A stretch of DNA of 64,000 nt from Acidobacteriota bacterium (GCA_020439745.1 JAGQSC010000019.1:310001-374000); one strand, 5' to 3'; positions 44,640 through 54,538 are shown, counted from the first letter of the stretch. A program made the numbers and translations. Notes: generated from the sequence alone by a model not told the origin.

Positions 44640-45715
44640 GGACTCTCCAGTTTCTTATTGATCTCTTCGATAGCGTCGTCAAGGGACAGGGTACGCTCTG
44701 GGTTTTCTCGCCAGAAGTTACGGGAGATAATGGCGAACGCAGCATCTACGCGACCCGTATCAGCGAGCAACTTGCCAAAGGCCTCTAGATGTTTGCGGAA
44801 TGAAATGCGTTCACGGACCCGCTCGCGGTCTCCGTAACCCACAATGGGGCTGGACCGCCAAAGGAACAGGGCCAACAACAGAAGCCCTTGTAAGGCCAAC
44901 AGATTAATTGGGAACGTTTTCAGGAAGTGCAGGATACTGTTGTCGTTTGCTTGACTCACCCCAGGAAACTCGACCAGGCAGGCGCGCGATCCAAAATCAA
45001 ATTGGTTCAGGAAATTATTGAGCGCATCGCGATGTTCAGCCTTGACCAACGCGTAGTTCAGGAACATGTAGGCGTTGGCAAAAACGACGACACCCTCCTG
45101 GTGGTCCGAAGCTTTGTTGGACCATATCATGGTGGCATAGGCTGAATTCTCTGCGTATAACAGGTCGTCGTGATATTGATCCGTTGTCCATACAGAGTCC
45201 AGGGGGTATTGCCCTATCTCATCGCCGTCCAGCCAATCGTAAACCAGCGACATCTCCAGGTCCGCAGCCTCACGTGTCATGGGGAAGACTTCTAATGAAT
45301 GGTTAATCCTGTCGGGTTGATGGTCGGCAAAGGTCCTCACCTGGTCCAGGTCGTCTCGATCTGGGAACCGTTCACTTTGTTCGGTCCAAAAAGCGCGATT
45401 GTTGACATAAGTAGGGCAGATATAGAACACAACCCGCGGATCATCCGCTCCATCCACAAAGCTAAGAAGCGATTCAAAATCTTCTTCCGAAAGGCCGTGA
45501 CCATATCGATCAAAACAAAAGACCCAATCGTAATCCTCGTCTGAATCAAGAAACATGGACTTGGTGACTTTCATCCCGCGTTCCTTGAGGAGGGCATGAA
45601 AGACACCGATACCGTTGATACTGTTTCCGTTATCAACCCCATATGGGTGGGTGATTGGCGCCTTGCTGCAGGTCACCAGCATCAATCCCAGTAGAAAAAC
45701 TGCACCCCTATTCAC
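44636..45715 (-). CDS. DUF4350-domain lipoprotein/membrane protein
   Basis: 359 residues from GTG 45715, which gives a lipoprotein-like N terminus (VFLLGLMLVTCS); the longer frame to 45775 lies inside the previous gene. The N-terminal domain (YGVDNGNSINGIGVFHALLKERG, then YDWVFCFDRYGHGL) is the DUF4350 fold, and one transmembrane helix near 265-285 (INLLALQGLLLLALFLW) precedes a cytoplasmic tail. The protein is a constant companion of MoxR and DUF4129 in such clusters; its role is unknown. Overlaps DUF4129 by 8 bases. Confidence 0.85.
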   Translation of the reverse strand: MNRGAVFLLGLMLVTCSKAPITHPYGVDNGNSINGIGVFHALLKERGMKVTKSMFLDSDEDYDWVFCFDRYGHGLSEEDFESLLSFVDGADDPRVVFYICPTYVNNRAFWTEQSERFPDRDDLDQVRTFADHQPDRINHSLEVFPMTREAADLEMSLVYDWLDGDEIGQYPLDSVWTTDQYHDDLLYAENSAYATMIWSNKASDHQEGVVVFANAYMFLNYALVKAEHRDALNNFLNQFDFGSRACLVEFPGVSQANDNSILHFLKTFPINLLALQGLLLLALFLWRSSPIVGYGDRERVRERISFRKHLEAFGKLLADTGRVDAAFAIISRNFWRENPERTLSLDDAIEEINKKLESP

Positions 45716-46367
45716 CGAGTCCTCGTTCCAGTTGTCGGAAGGCTTTGTATCGTTCATCCCACAGTGCTTCATCATTCGGGTTTGGCCCGAAGAAGTGGAC
45801 CTCGAAGGCTGGGACCAATTCCTGGAAATAGCCCTTGGCGGCCCCTTCTTTTAGCTCTCTCAAATAGGCGTAATTGGTTTTACCGGGATCCAGATCAATG
45901 AGCTGACGCGCATCTAAGGTGAGCAATACATGGCCAAACAAATAGGCAAATGCATCCCTAATGCGACCTTCTTTTCGAGCTTGGCGGGCCAATGCCAGGA
46001 AATCACCGGTCTCATGTTGCAGATCCTTTGGCAGCAAGTGTTTTCTTAGTTTGGCAAACTCTCGTTCCTGTTCACTGGACGAATCGACCTCCACCAAACG
46101 CCTGGCCCTCACTAACGTCAAAACAATGACGGTCAAAAGCGCCAACACTATGATCACAGCAGCGATCTTTCCGAGCTCGAACGCCCAAGTCCCAAGCGAC
46201 GGACCATTCGTTCGAAATGGGGGTCGGGACTTTGTTTTGGGTGGGTCGATAGGTTTGATTTCCCCAGCCTCATAGTCCCACCAGGTCTCAGCTTGAGTTT
46301 CAAGGACATCCTGAACGGTTTCCGGCTCATTGAGTTGCCAAGCCATCACGAAGAACAAAAGCGTCAT
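45708..46367 (-). CDS. DUF4129-domain membrane protein
   Basis: 219 residues from ATG 46367. A short hydrophobic start, then one strong membrane helix (about 75-95, IAAVIIVLALLTVIVLTLV) and a C-terminal helical domain (RDAFAYLFGHVLLTLDAR, KTNYAYLREL) that matches DUF4129. It is found with MoxR and DUF58 in many phyla, sometimes fused to transglutaminase. ATG overlaps the upstream stop by four bases. Confidence 0.82.
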   Translation of the reverse strand: MTLLFFVMAWQLNEPETVQDVLETQAETWWDYEAGEIKPIDPPKTKSRPPFRTNGPSLGTWAFELGKIAAVIIVLALLTVIVLTLVRARRLVEVDSSSEQEREFAKLRKHLLPKDLQHETGDFLALARQARKEGRIRDAFAYLFGHVLLTLDARQLIDLDPGKTNYAYLRELKEGAAKGYFQELVPAFEVHFFGPNPNDEALWDERYKAFRQLERGLGE

Positions 46368-47119
46368 GATAAGCTCGCCATCCTCAATTCCAAACTCAAG
46401 TCCCAACCTTCCTTGCTAGTTCGTACGTCAATATAGTCGACGAAGCCGACTACGTAAGAGTAGGCGATGATCAGACCACCAATGATGTGTATCAACATAA
46501 GGCCGGGTGCAGCCGACAGAGTCTGATCAAACCGGAACTGACCGAGAAAGGTATTTTGGATCATGGCTGAGGTGTAGAGTCCCCCCAAAACAGATAACAG
46601 CCCCACCGCATAGAGCACCAACGTAAGACCGGCACCATGCCGATCGTGGGTCTGCAGAAAACGCAACCTATCCCTTTTCCGGGTTCCGCTCAATTGTTCC
46701 AGCACGACCACTTCGGTAGAGAATCGGTATCTGAATTGGTAGATGATGAATCCCAAGGGTAGTACGTAAAGCAAGATTCGCAACGGCACATATTCAAGCA
46801 ACATCTTCGGAAAAACCTGCCATGAACGCTTTAGAGCCTCGATGGCGCTGGGTCGATCGTTGAACAGCAAATCTGCGCTGTAGATGATCAAAGGTAATCC
46901 TAAAAGCGGTGCTTCAACCACGATCAAAATAATCGAGGCAAGTGCATGCCAGTCAATCACATACAGGATCGACCCATTCAGAGCTGCCATGCCAGCCACC
47001 ATGATTACAGTGATCCATGCATAACCGGACAGATGCTGACGTACCATCAGGAGTGCTAGATCCATCAGTTCGAACATCGACCGAGGTCGCAACCTGAACC
47101 GAATACCTTCAACTTTCAC
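46364..47119 (-). CDS. multi-helix membrane protein of the MoxR cluster
   Basis: 251 residues from GTG 47119, with about five or six hydrophobic segments. The end (FVDYIDVRTSKEGWDLSLEL) matches the YIDxRxxxEGxDL tail of DUF4013-like proteins common next to SpoIIM and RDD genes. Role unknown. It overlaps the SpoIIM stop by 11 bases and the DUF4129 start by 4. Confidence 0.75.
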   Translation of the reverse strand: MKVEGIRFRLRPRSMFELMDLALLMVRQHLSGYAWITVIMVAGMAALNGSILYVIDWHALASIILIVVEAPLLGLPLIIYSADLLFNDRPSAIEALKRSWQVFPKMLLEYVPLRILLYVLPLGFIIYQFRYRFSTEVVVLEQLSGTRKRDRLRFLQTHDRHGAGLTLVLYAVGLLSVLGGLYTSAMIQNTFLGQFRFDQTLSAAPGLMLIHIIGGLIIAYSYVVGFVDYIDVRTSKEGWDLSLELRMASLS

Positions 47120-48059
47120 GGTTCACGCCCAATCTCGGAAGATTAAGGTAGACAGTGATTGCTGCTGCGCTGACGACCATGACGCCTGCCTTAAAAGTAG
47201 CAGGCAACTCGGAAGGCGACACAAAACCTTCGATAAAGGCAGCCGAACTGATCATGGTGGCCGCCAGAAGAACCATGGGCATGACCTCACTCATCGATTT
47301 TTGCAGTGAACGGATCCTCGTTTCTCCGTGGGTAATCAGCATGGCAAAACCCATACGCATACCCGCACAACCAGATACGCAGATACCCATCAATTCCAAT
47401 GGCCCATGTGCCATGACGAATTCACCAAAATGATGTGCGTGCGGTCCACTGAGCATGAAGCCAAACACCGAACCCAGATAGATCCCGTTGAAAAGCAAGA
47501 CGTAGATGGTCCCCATCCCCAACAACAGGCCAGAGGCAAAGCATTGCAAAGCGATTGAAACGTTGTTGTAGATGTAGAAGCTGGTACCTGCTCCACCGGC
47601 AAACACAGAACGTTGTTCAAAACCATCCGAATACATCTCGTTGATTTGCGCCATGGTAATGGGCCCCAACACACGTTCGGCGAAAATCGGATCCACATAG
47701 GCGAGGGCGGTACAAATCAAAAAGGGTACCCAGAACATGGCAGACGCCAAGCGAAAATAGATGTTCTTGTCCATCAATCGTGGAATTTTCTGCAAGAACA
47801 ACAGCCTCAGATTGGTAAATGTCCATTTCTGAGCACCGTAGAAGTGGTTGTGAGCTCTGGCGACCAGTTCATGCAGGTATTGAACTGTTTCTTCTGGCAC
47901 GTGATAGGCTGAAGCCAGCGATAAGTCCGTGCACACGGAGCGATAGAGTTGTGTAAATGCAATGGCGTCATTGGAAGAGTAGGTTGAACGGCGTTTGGCC
48001 ATCAGTTGCTCAAGACGATGCCAATCTTTCTGGCGCTCTGCCAGTTTGTAAAGCGTCAT
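47109..48059 (-). CDS. SpoIIM-like membrane protein (DUF95)
   Basis: 316 residues from ATG 48059. The long helical N terminus is followed by several membrane helices. The block NNVSIALQCFASGLLLGMGT and FGEFVMAHGPLELMGICVSG is the SpoIIM/DUF95 signature. In non-sporulating bacteria this family belongs to the MoxR cluster. ATGA overlap with the RDD gene. Confidence 0.88.
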   Translation of the reverse strand: MTLYKLAERQKDWHRLEQLMAKRRSTYSSNDAIAFTQLYRSVCTDLSLASAYHVPEETVQYLHELVARAHNHFYGAQKWTFTNLRLLFLQKIPRLMDKNIYFRLASAMFWVPFLICTALAYVDPIFAERVLGPITMAQINEMYSDGFEQRSVFAGGAGTSFYIYNNVSIALQCFASGLLLGMGTIYVLLFNGIYLGSVFGFMLSGPHAHHFGEFVMAHGPLELMGICVSGCAGMRMGFAMLITHGETRIRSLQKSMSEVMPMVLLAATMISSAAFIEGFVSPSELPATFKAGVMVVSAAAITVYLNLPRLGVNRES

Positions 48060-48844
48060 GAAGAAGCCCCAAACACGCGCACATAAACCAGGCACAGAAT
48101 CATGTCGAACGACAGGCTTTCGTCTAAGCCATATCGTTTGCGTAACTGTTGTGCCAGCGGCATGGCCATTTCGTCTCGGCGCAGTTCAGAAAAATCCTCT
48201 CGCCTTTGAATGAACGAGGTCAAAGCCCTTCCCTGTTCCCGTGACAAAACAAGCCCTTTAGGTAACGCGTTGAGTTGTGCCGATTCGACGACTGGCGGCA
48301 CTTTCACCGTGCGTTCACGTGCCGTGCGGTCTTTGATCACGACCGTGTTTGCGGCCAGGTCGCCAAGCCGCTGATTATGGCGCGAGAAGAACACGCTCAG
48401 AAAACCAAGCGCGTAGAACGGCATGAGTGAAAGGCTGCCCACCAGGGAGACACTCGGCATCATGTCAACGACGCGTAACAGGTTGCGAATCAGCGCTTGA
48501 GTGGGGTGCATGGGTGTGCCCTCACCCGAAACGACTCGCAATTTGAACAGGGCCTTGCCGGGGGTCCGCCCACCCCAAAGGGCTTCAAACACCGCGAAAT
48601 ATAACCAGGCAATTGCGACCAGAATCAAAATGGATCCAGAGAGCAGGAGCCCCATCAAATCGCCACCCAGCACCCCCAATAATCCAAATGCAAACAACAT
48701 AATCAACGAACCGAAGAAAATAATCAGATGATCGATGGCACAGGCAAACATCCGTTCGAATACCCCGGCCCTGTAGTAACGAAACTCGGTGTATTCGGGC
48801 GTGTGGACGTCAAAGACGGTGTCGATCGTGTTGGCTTCGGACAT
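48056..48844 (-). CDS. RDD-family membrane protein
   Basis: 262 residues. The Arg and two Asp positions (GVFERMFACAIDHLIIF, and LGDLAANTVVIKDR) are in two of the hydrophobic helices, as in RDD proteins; LWGGRTPGKALFKLRVVS is the most conserved loop. It has a ~100-residue cytoplasmic C terminus. It may transport or organise with SpoIIM. It starts 4 bases after the stop of the upstream secreted-protein gene. Confidence 0.9.
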   Translation of the reverse strand: MSEANTIDTVFDVHTPEYTEFRYYRAGVFERMFACAIDHLIIFFGSLIMLFAFGLLGVLGGDLMGLLLSGSILILVAIAWLYFAVFEALWGGRTPGKALFKLRVVSGEGTPMHPTQALIRNLLRVVDMMPSVSLVGSLSLMPFYALGFLSVFFSRHNQRLGDLAANTVVIKDRTARERTVKVPPVVESAQLNALPKGLVLSREQGRALTSFIQRREDFSELRRDEMAMPLAQQLRKRYGLDESLSFDMILCLVYVRVFGASS

Positions 48845-48848
48845 GAGC

Positions 48849-49676
48849 TTAGAGGGCCACCAACCTGGGACAGAAGTCTATTTCAAGCGCATCTGCAATC
48901 TGTCCGATATCCATCAACATGGCATTGAGCGTTTGTGCATCCAATTGCGAGAAACGAGACCAAGCTACTGAGACGCGATCCATTAGTTCCATAGCAGGTG
49001 CGTAGGGTGTCTGGGCAGGGTCTGGGATGCGAAACACAAACGAAAGGCGTGCCGCGTGCCCTCTGTCCTGCGCGGAGCCAACCACTTCAATCGCTCGTAG
49101 GCGTTTGGCTCGCCTCGGTTTATTCACTTGCCAGGCATTGAGCATGGGAATCGCATCACGCTTGTCAAATACCTGCCCATTACCGCGATCCACGTCCCAC
49201 CAACCGTTATGGATCACCGATTCTCCGTCGTGAAAGTGGAGTGTTACCGAACGGATTCGTATGGTTCGGTTCGCTTGAAACTGAACTCCGAATACATAGA
49301 GATTGGGAATGATAACGTCGAATTGGATGGGTTGAAAGCTCCAACGCCCATTGGATTTGTTCTCCTTGGGCAACTGGGGGTCTCCCCCAAACGTCACTTG
49401 ATTATCCACATCCAGGTCAAACGTATGTCTGGTTTGGGTGTCCACCCTGACATTCGCATTCTCGGCCACGGAATGCTGCAAGTCCTCCAACAACCGCAGC
49501 AAGTCACTTGGGCCGCTGGGTGCAAACCCGCGGTTGTGGTCCTCTATGCTGCGATTCAAGCGATAGCTAAGATCATCGAATGATCTTTGGATATCTCGAT
49601 TGTGACGCGTGGGAATTCGCGTCTGAGCAGCAAGAATGCCGGAAAAGAACATCAAAATCCACGTGCGTGCTCTCAT
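48849..49676 (-). CDS. secreted beta-sandwich protein, hypothetical
   Basis: 275 residues. A signal peptide (1-17, TWILMFFSGILAAQ) and a basic helical part (20-75) are followed by a beta-rich domain (VDTQTRHTFDLDVD, IRIRSVTLHFHDGESV, HNGWWDVDRGNGQVF) and LRAIEVVGSAQDRGHAARLSF. The tail is helical. The wording resembles uncharacterised beta-sandwich periplasmic proteins. It is the first gene of the MoxR block after a GC hairpin. Confidence 0.78.
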   Translation of the reverse strand: MRARTWILMFFSGILAAQTRIPTRHNRDIQRSFDDLSYRLNRSIEDHNRGFAPSGPSDLLRLLEDLQHSVAENANVRVDTQTRHTFDLDVDNQVTFGGDPQLPKENKSNGRWSFQPIQFDVIIPNLYVFGVQFQANRTIRIRSVTLHFHDGESVIHNGWWDVDRGNGQVFDKRDAIPMLNAWQVNKPRRAKRLRAIEVVGSAQDRGHAARLSFVFRIPDPAQTPYAPAMELMDRVSVAWSRFSQLDAQTLNAMLMDIGQIADALEIDFCPRLVAL

Positions 49677-49749
49677 CTTCCCCCTCCTTCCACGGCGGAC
49701 GCACCTATATTAGCTCGACCTAGCCCTCTAAGACAGTTCAAGTTGAGGT

Positions 49750-49772
49750 GGAGGCGGGTTCGACCCGCCTCC
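49750..49772 (-). terminator. 10-bp GC hairpin between operon blocks
   Basis: GGAGGCGGGT (49750-49759) and ACCCGCCTCC (49763-49772) around a 3-base loop, right after the DUF4340 stop on the minus strand. No T tract follows, so it may pause or protect mRNA ends rather than stop transcription. Confidence 0.5.
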
Positions 49773-49777
49773 GGCTA

Positions 49778-50815
49778 TCAGCTCTTTTCTTCGTCTTCCA
49801 TGAGTTCTGCGGCTGTTGCCAAGAACTTCTTGCCCACATACTCGCTTAGCTCATAAACCCATGAACCGTGAAAAGCCGTGAATTCTTGGATTTTTACGGC
49901 GGCTTCCCATTGTTCTGACTTCTCCTTCACTTGCTCGTCTGTTTCCAGTTCAGATGGATTGATCGAGCGCAAGTCATGCTCTCCCGATATGCGAAGGTAG
50001 GTCTTATCGCCTGACTTTGCCAATTCAAGCGTGTAATGTGACTGATCCTTCAAGTCATATGTAACACGCTGGGTAAACGAGAGGTTTGCTACTTGCGCGT
50101 CGTCAGCAAGGTAGACTTTGTCAAAGCTCAAATTGGTGAGTGCCGTCTTCAACTGACCGACGGCCGGGGACTCCTTCTTGCCGTCAGGCAGGCCCACCAA
50201 TTTCAATGTGCCTTCCTGGTCTTCAATCGTGTAGCCTGCGCCCCGAATGCGTTGCACTTCGGTCTGAGCGACGTTTAGTAGTTCCTTACGCAGGAACCCA
50301 TCATCGCCAGCTGTCAAATAGGCTCGACTGGAGGTGAGGTACACGTTGCGCGCATCCCCATCCATACGTTTGATATAGCTGCCATTGCCACCTTCAAGTG
50401 ACTTCCCGATGACAAAATCCACCATCTGTTTGCCGGCAGCGTTCTTGAACTGCACCCGCATAGACTCATCAAACTCCGTGGTTAACTGGAGTTCCTGATC
50501 CATGTCGTCACCGCGACCCACTTGTTTTTCCAGACTAAGCCCAAGCACATCGCGGATGAAACGATTGACCGCCTCGTTTTTGGCAGGATAGCCGTTGGAG
50601 GAAACCAGTGTGAACTCATCGCCCACACGTTTCAGTTGGGTGACCTGATCACCTTTGGTAATCGTGGCTTCCACGATTTCGTCAGGGTTCAGGTTGGGCA
50701 GGAATTTCTGGCCGCGCTCAAATCGTTCGCCTCGATGTTGTGAGCTGATAAAGCTGAGCACAGACAGAATGAGCGCGACAACCGTCGCCAATCCTAGTTT
50801 TTGATTGCGATTCAT
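49778..50815 (-). CDS. DUF4340-domain protein of the Gld-type ABC system
   Basis: 345 residues. One N-terminal membrane helix (7-25, LGLATVVALILSVLSFISS) and a large beta-rich domain with the DUF4340 pattern (ITKGDQVTQLKRVGDEFTL, YPAKNEAVNRFIRDVLGL, GNGSYIKRMDGDARNVYLT). DUF4340 proteins accompany GldG in this type of ABC cluster and hold it at the membrane. Overlaps gldG by 4 bases. Confidence 0.9.
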   Translation of the reverse strand: MNRNQKLGLATVVALILSVLSFISSQHRGERFERGQKFLPNLNPDEIVEATITKGDQVTQLKRVGDEFTLVSSNGYPAKNEAVNRFIRDVLGLSLEKQVGRGDDMDQELQLTTEFDESMRVQFKNAAGKQMVDFVIGKSLEGGNGSYIKRMDGDARNVYLTSSRAYLTAGDDGFLRKELLNVAQTEVQRIRGAGYTIEDQEGTLKLVGLPDGKKESPAVGQLKTALTNLSFDKVYLADDAQVANLSFTQRVTYDLKDQSHYTLELAKSGDKTYLRISGEHDLRSINPSELETDEQVKEKSEQWEAAVKIQEFTAFHGSWVYELSEYVGKKFLATAAELMEDEEKS

Positions 50816-52830
50816 TTGGTCCCCCTTAACACGCTCGCTTCATTCATTTTTCGTCGCACAAACAAACCCATGCCCAACAAAAACACCAGTATGGGTGTGA
50901 ACCACATGGTCATGAATCTCACGCGTCCTTCGACACCTTCCAAGGCTGCGCGCTTGGTCTTGCGAATTTCACGAAGTTGTCGTTCGGCGTTCTTCTTTTT
51001 TTCTTGAAGTTCGGTCAACTCGTCTTGCACTTTCTTTTCCAGAAGTTGGGTGTTCTTTTGTGACAACTGGCTTTGCTTGTCAGACAACTCCTTTTGGAAA
51101 CGTTCTACTTCCGCTCTGAACTTGCGTTCCTCGTCCAAGGACTCCTGGTCGGCAGCAGCCTCAATCTCGTCAAAGACCACAAACGGTCGTTTGATGGATG
51201 ATTTGGCTCGGACGCGCAACAACTCTTCAGAACCAAGCATGTAGTCCAGTGCATTCAGCATGACCTTGTGGTTGTCGTTGGCCGCGGCCAATCCAAAGAA
51301 GCTCTGCTGAAACGCCAGCTCATCGGCGATGAAATCCACGTCAGCGAAAACCATCACGGAAGCAGGAGCCAAACGGTCGGCGGTCACGGCTTCCTTTTCA
51401 ATCCACTCCGCATCTTCTGGCGGCGGCATCTGGAATCCAGGTGGCATTCCAGGAGGGGTTTCAGGCGTGGAGGCCGGGAATCGAGCACCTTCTGCAAAAG
51501 CCGTGGGGAACTGCCCACGTAACAGGCAGGCAATCATCTTTTGCCCCTGCGGGTTGTAGGCATCCAATAACTTGCCCGGATTGCCGGCATCCATGAACGT
51601 GAGCTCGTTTCCGGAGGGGAACCCCGCCTTCATATTCAAGGCATCCCCTTTTTCAGTGGTTTGAACCAATGGAATCATCTCCAAATTGGATTCCGTATCG
51701 ACCTGTTCCAGCACACCCGCCATAAAGAACCGAATGTTGTTCAAGCCCTGAAAAACCGGGAGCTCTGTATTAAGCGTAGTAGCCCGTGTCTTGTCTGTGA
51801 TGTTCATGTCGACAATCACTGTTTCTGCAGGCCCAGAACGCGAAACGGGGCGTTTTACGGCCAAATCAAAATCGGCAGCGATTTGGTCTTCAACACGACG
51901 AAGTCCCCATTTCTCCATCAACCGCTCCAGGTTCGATGAGGGCTTGTACTGGTATTGCGCAAAGGGCTGTTGTGGGTTTTGGGGTGCCTGATCGCGAATG
52001 GCATAGGGATCCACCATCACAATCGTATTGCCACCGGTGACAATCCACTCATCAAGGGCCCACAGTGATTTGTCCGCCAATGAACGCGGGTGAATCACCA
52101 CCACCAGATCATAATCATCATGCGAAATTTGGTCGGACTCCAAATCGATTTTGGATACGTCATAGGTTTCCTTCATCATTTTGACCATGGTCCAGGTCTC
52201 TGGAGCAGCTTTGCCCTGTGCTGCCATCAACTGCGCGTAGTAAGGATTATCATCCGCCATGACGTCCAAACTGGAGAGAATGCCCACGCGTTTCTTCGCT
52301 GGCCACAAGAGGCTGTAGATGCGTTTCGAAATCTCATACTCCAAGGTCTCTTGTTTTTCCGGCCAAAGGAAATCAATCACGTCTTTGCTGCCAGTCTGAG
52401 TTTCGAAGACCATCCCAAAGAAGAACTGGTCGCCGTACTGATTCAGCATCTTGCCGTCAAGACCATAATCTGCTGCGTCCTGTGCTTCGTCGCTATCGGC
52501 CTTGGGATCGTAGAATTCGACGGTAATCTTGCCTTGCGAGTAACGCTGGTACTCAGACAACAAACTTCTCACATATTGTTCATAGGTGATGAAGCTCTTG
52601 ATAAACGCTGGCAATTTCTTGCCAATCGTTTCCGAGTAATAGAGCTTGACCGTAATTGGCTGCACACCTTCGTGATTCATCTTGTTCAGAATGTCGTGTG
52701 TGCCGTCTGTCAAGGTATAGATTCCGTCGGCCGTGAAATCCAAACGCCAACCATCGGTGTTCATGTACACGGTGTGCACCGTGAACACCGTCAAAAGAGC
52801 AATTAAGACGATCGTAATAATGCGATTCAT
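50812..52830 (-). CDS. GldG-family ABC transport auxiliary protein
   Basis: 672 residues. One N-terminal helix, then the GldG pattern (LDFTADGIYTLTDGTHDILN, VKLYYSE, VEFYDPKADSDEAQDAADYG, WPEKQETLEYEISKRIYSL, VGILSSLD). A long coiled-coil (about 580-640, rich in EKK, LEEK, REIRK) precedes a final helix near 650. Such proteins pair with a GldF permease and GldA ATPase; in Bacteroidetes they are linked to gliding, elsewhere to unknown export. No other gliding genes are in the window. Confidence 0.92.
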   Translation of the reverse strand: MNRIITIVLIALLTVFTVHTVYMNTDGWRLDFTADGIYTLTDGTHDILNKMNHEGVQPITVKLYYSETIGKKLPAFIKSFITYEQYVRSLLSEYQRYSQGKITVEFYDPKADSDEAQDAADYGLDGKMLNQYGDQFFFGMVFETQTGSKDVIDFLWPEKQETLEYEISKRIYSLLWPAKKRVGILSSLDVMADDNPYYAQLMAAQGKAAPETWTMVKMMKETYDVSKIDLESDQISHDDYDLVVVIHPRSLADKSLWALDEWIVTGGNTIVMVDPYAIRDQAPQNPQQPFAQYQYKPSSNLERLMEKWGLRRVEDQIAADFDLAVKRPVSRSGPAETVIVDMNITDKTRATTLNTELPVFQGLNNIRFFMAGVLEQVDTESNLEMIPLVQTTEKGDALNMKAGFPSGNELTFMDAGNPGKLLDAYNPQGQKMIACLLRGQFPTAFAEGARFPASTPETPPGMPPGFQMPPPEDAEWIEKEAVTADRLAPASVMVFADVDFIADELAFQQSFFGLAAANDNHKVMLNALDYMLGSEELLRVRAKSSIKRPFVVFDEIEAAADQESLDEERKFRAEVERFQKELSDKQSQLSQKNTQLLEKKVQDELTELQEKKKNAERQLREIRKTKRAALEGVEGRVRFMTMWFTPILVFLLGMGLFVRRKMNEASVLRGTK

Positions 52831-52841
52831 GTTCCCCCTCC

Positions 52842-53588
52842 TTATACCGACTTGGTCTGGCGCAACACCATCATGCCGGCTGTCAGCGCACCAAAGGTTA
52901 CGACCACAAAATAGAACAGGGTCTTGACTTCAATCAGACCACGGGTAAATGAGCTGAAGTGGTCGATGATACTCAAGCTTCCAAACACTTGTTCGGTGTA
53001 GGCGCCAAAGATTTTTCCAATTACCTCAAGCGGCTGAGGCAGGCCCAACACCAGCAGAACAATACAAGCCGCAATGCCCAAGATGAACGCCACGACCTGG
53101 TTCTTCGTCATCGCGGAAAACAGCATGCCTATTGACAAAAAGGAACCTGCCAGTAAGGCACATCCTATGTAGCCTGTGAAGATTACGCCCCAATCCGGAT
53201 CACCCAGCCATGCCACCACCAACACGGTTGGAGTCGTGAGCAAAAGGGAAAAGCCCAGGAAGCTCCAGCCGGCAAAGAACTTGCCCATGTATGAGGCTTC
53301 CAACGTCACCGGAAGTGTGAACAAAAGCTCTATCGTTCCTGATTTTCGTTCTTCCGACCACAATCTCATGGCCACAGCGGGAACGAGCACGACGAGGATC
53401 CAGGGTACGAACTGGAAAAAGGAATCCATGCTGGCCTGGCGAATTTCGAGAAATCGGCCGAAGTCCCGGGACACGGTGAGGAAACCGGTACCCATGAGAA
53501 AGATCACCACGAAAATGTAGCCCAGCGGTGAAGCGAAATAGCCTTTAAATTCCCGTTTGAAGATGGACTTAAGACCTGTGAACTTCAT
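52842..53588 (-). CDS. ABC transporter permease (GldF-like)
   Basis: 248 residues with six hydrophobic helices; LKSIFKREFKGYFASPLGYIF and LWSEERKSGTIELLFTLPV are the typical ABC-2 export permease blocks of the GldF/NosY kind. Overlaps the ATPase gene by 4 bases. Confidence 0.93.
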   Translation of the reverse strand: MKFTGLKSIFKREFKGYFASPLGYIFVVIFLMGTGFLTVSRDFGRFLEIRQASMDSFFQFVPWILVVLVPAVAMRLWSEERKSGTIELLFTLPVTLEASYMGKFFAGWSFLGFSLLLTTPTVLVVAWLGDPDWGVIFTGYIGCALLAGSFLSIGMLFSAMTKNQVVAFILGIAACIVLLVLGLPQPLEVIGKIFGAYTEQVFGSLSIIDHFSSFTRGLIEVKTLFYFVVVTFGALTAGMMVLRQTKSV

Positions 53589-54538
53589 GCTGCCACCCCC
53601 TTAGTGATCGCGCGGAAAAGTTCATCCAGACGACCTTCTTGTAGGTGGATGCTCAACAGCTCGGCGTCCTTCAAAATGCTCAACAAATCACTCAAATGGT
53701 TGCGTCCATCTACGGGCACCACCTCAAACGTCTGTTCCGATTCGCGCTCCACTCGTCTGCACCATGATTGCTTGCCAATTTCGTCGATCATGGCGTCGTT
53801 GGCAGATGCTAATGAGACTCTGATCACGTTGTGATTAGGTGCCTGCTCCATGAGTGACTCAGGCGTAGCGTCGACCAAAATCTTTCCCTCGCTGATGACA
53901 AGCGCGCGGTTACAGATGCGTTCCACCTCGTCGAGGATGTGTGTGGAAAGCACGATGCATTTATTCTTGGATAAGTTACTGATAAGTTCGTGGATCAGTG
54001 CTTTTTGATTCGGATCCAATCCATCGGTGGGTTCGTCAAGAATAAGCACCTCTGGGTCGTGAATCAATGCCTGAGCCAAACCAACTCGCCGTTTGTAGCC
54101 TTTTGACAGCGTTTCGATGGTTTGGTGAATCACGCGTTCGAGCCCTGTCATTTCTACCACGCGATCAATCGCAGCAGTCGCATCTTCAATATCTCTGGCG
54201 TCACATATGAAGCGCAGAAAACCATCCACCGTCATTTCGCCATAAGCGGGCGCACTTTCCGGACAATACCCAATCATGCGTCTCACTTCGATCGAGTGCT
54301 CCCGAATATTCTTGCCGCCCACTTCCACATCGCCGGAATCCGCTTCCAGAAAACAGGTGATGATCTTCATGGCCGTTGACTTGCCAGCCCCGTTGGGACC
54401 CAAAAACCCGAGAATATCACCGCGTTTCGCCTGAAAGCTGATTGAGTCCAATGCGCGAATCGGTCCATAGGTCTTCGTTAATCCACGCACATCAATCAAC
54501 ACCTCGCGGTCGACTTGATCAGGATCCATATGTTCCAT
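53585..54538 (-). CDS. ABC transporter ATPase (GldA-like)
   Basis: 317 residues. Walker A GPNGAGKST, signature LSKGYKRRV, Walker B VLILDEPTDGLDP and the switch His (STHILDEV) are all present. The C-terminal ~90 residues form the domain of ABC-2 export ATPases. It energises the GldF permease. The gene begins a new block, 167 bases after the FxsA gene. Confidence 0.96.
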   Translation of the reverse strand: MEHMDPDQVDREVLIDVRGLTKTYGPIRALDSISFQAKRGDILGFLGPNGAGKSTAMKIITCFLEADSGDVEVGGKNIREHSIEVRRMIGYCPESAPAYGEMTVDGFLRFICDARDIEDATAAIDRVVEMTGLERVIHQTIETLSKGYKRRVGLAQALIHDPEVLILDEPTDGLDPNQKALIHELISNLSKNKCIVLSTHILDEVERICNRALVISEGKILVDATPESLMEQAPNHNVIRVSLASANDAMIDEIGKQSWCRRVERESEQTFEVVPVDGRNHLSDLLSILKDAELLSIHLQEGRLDELFRAITKGVAA

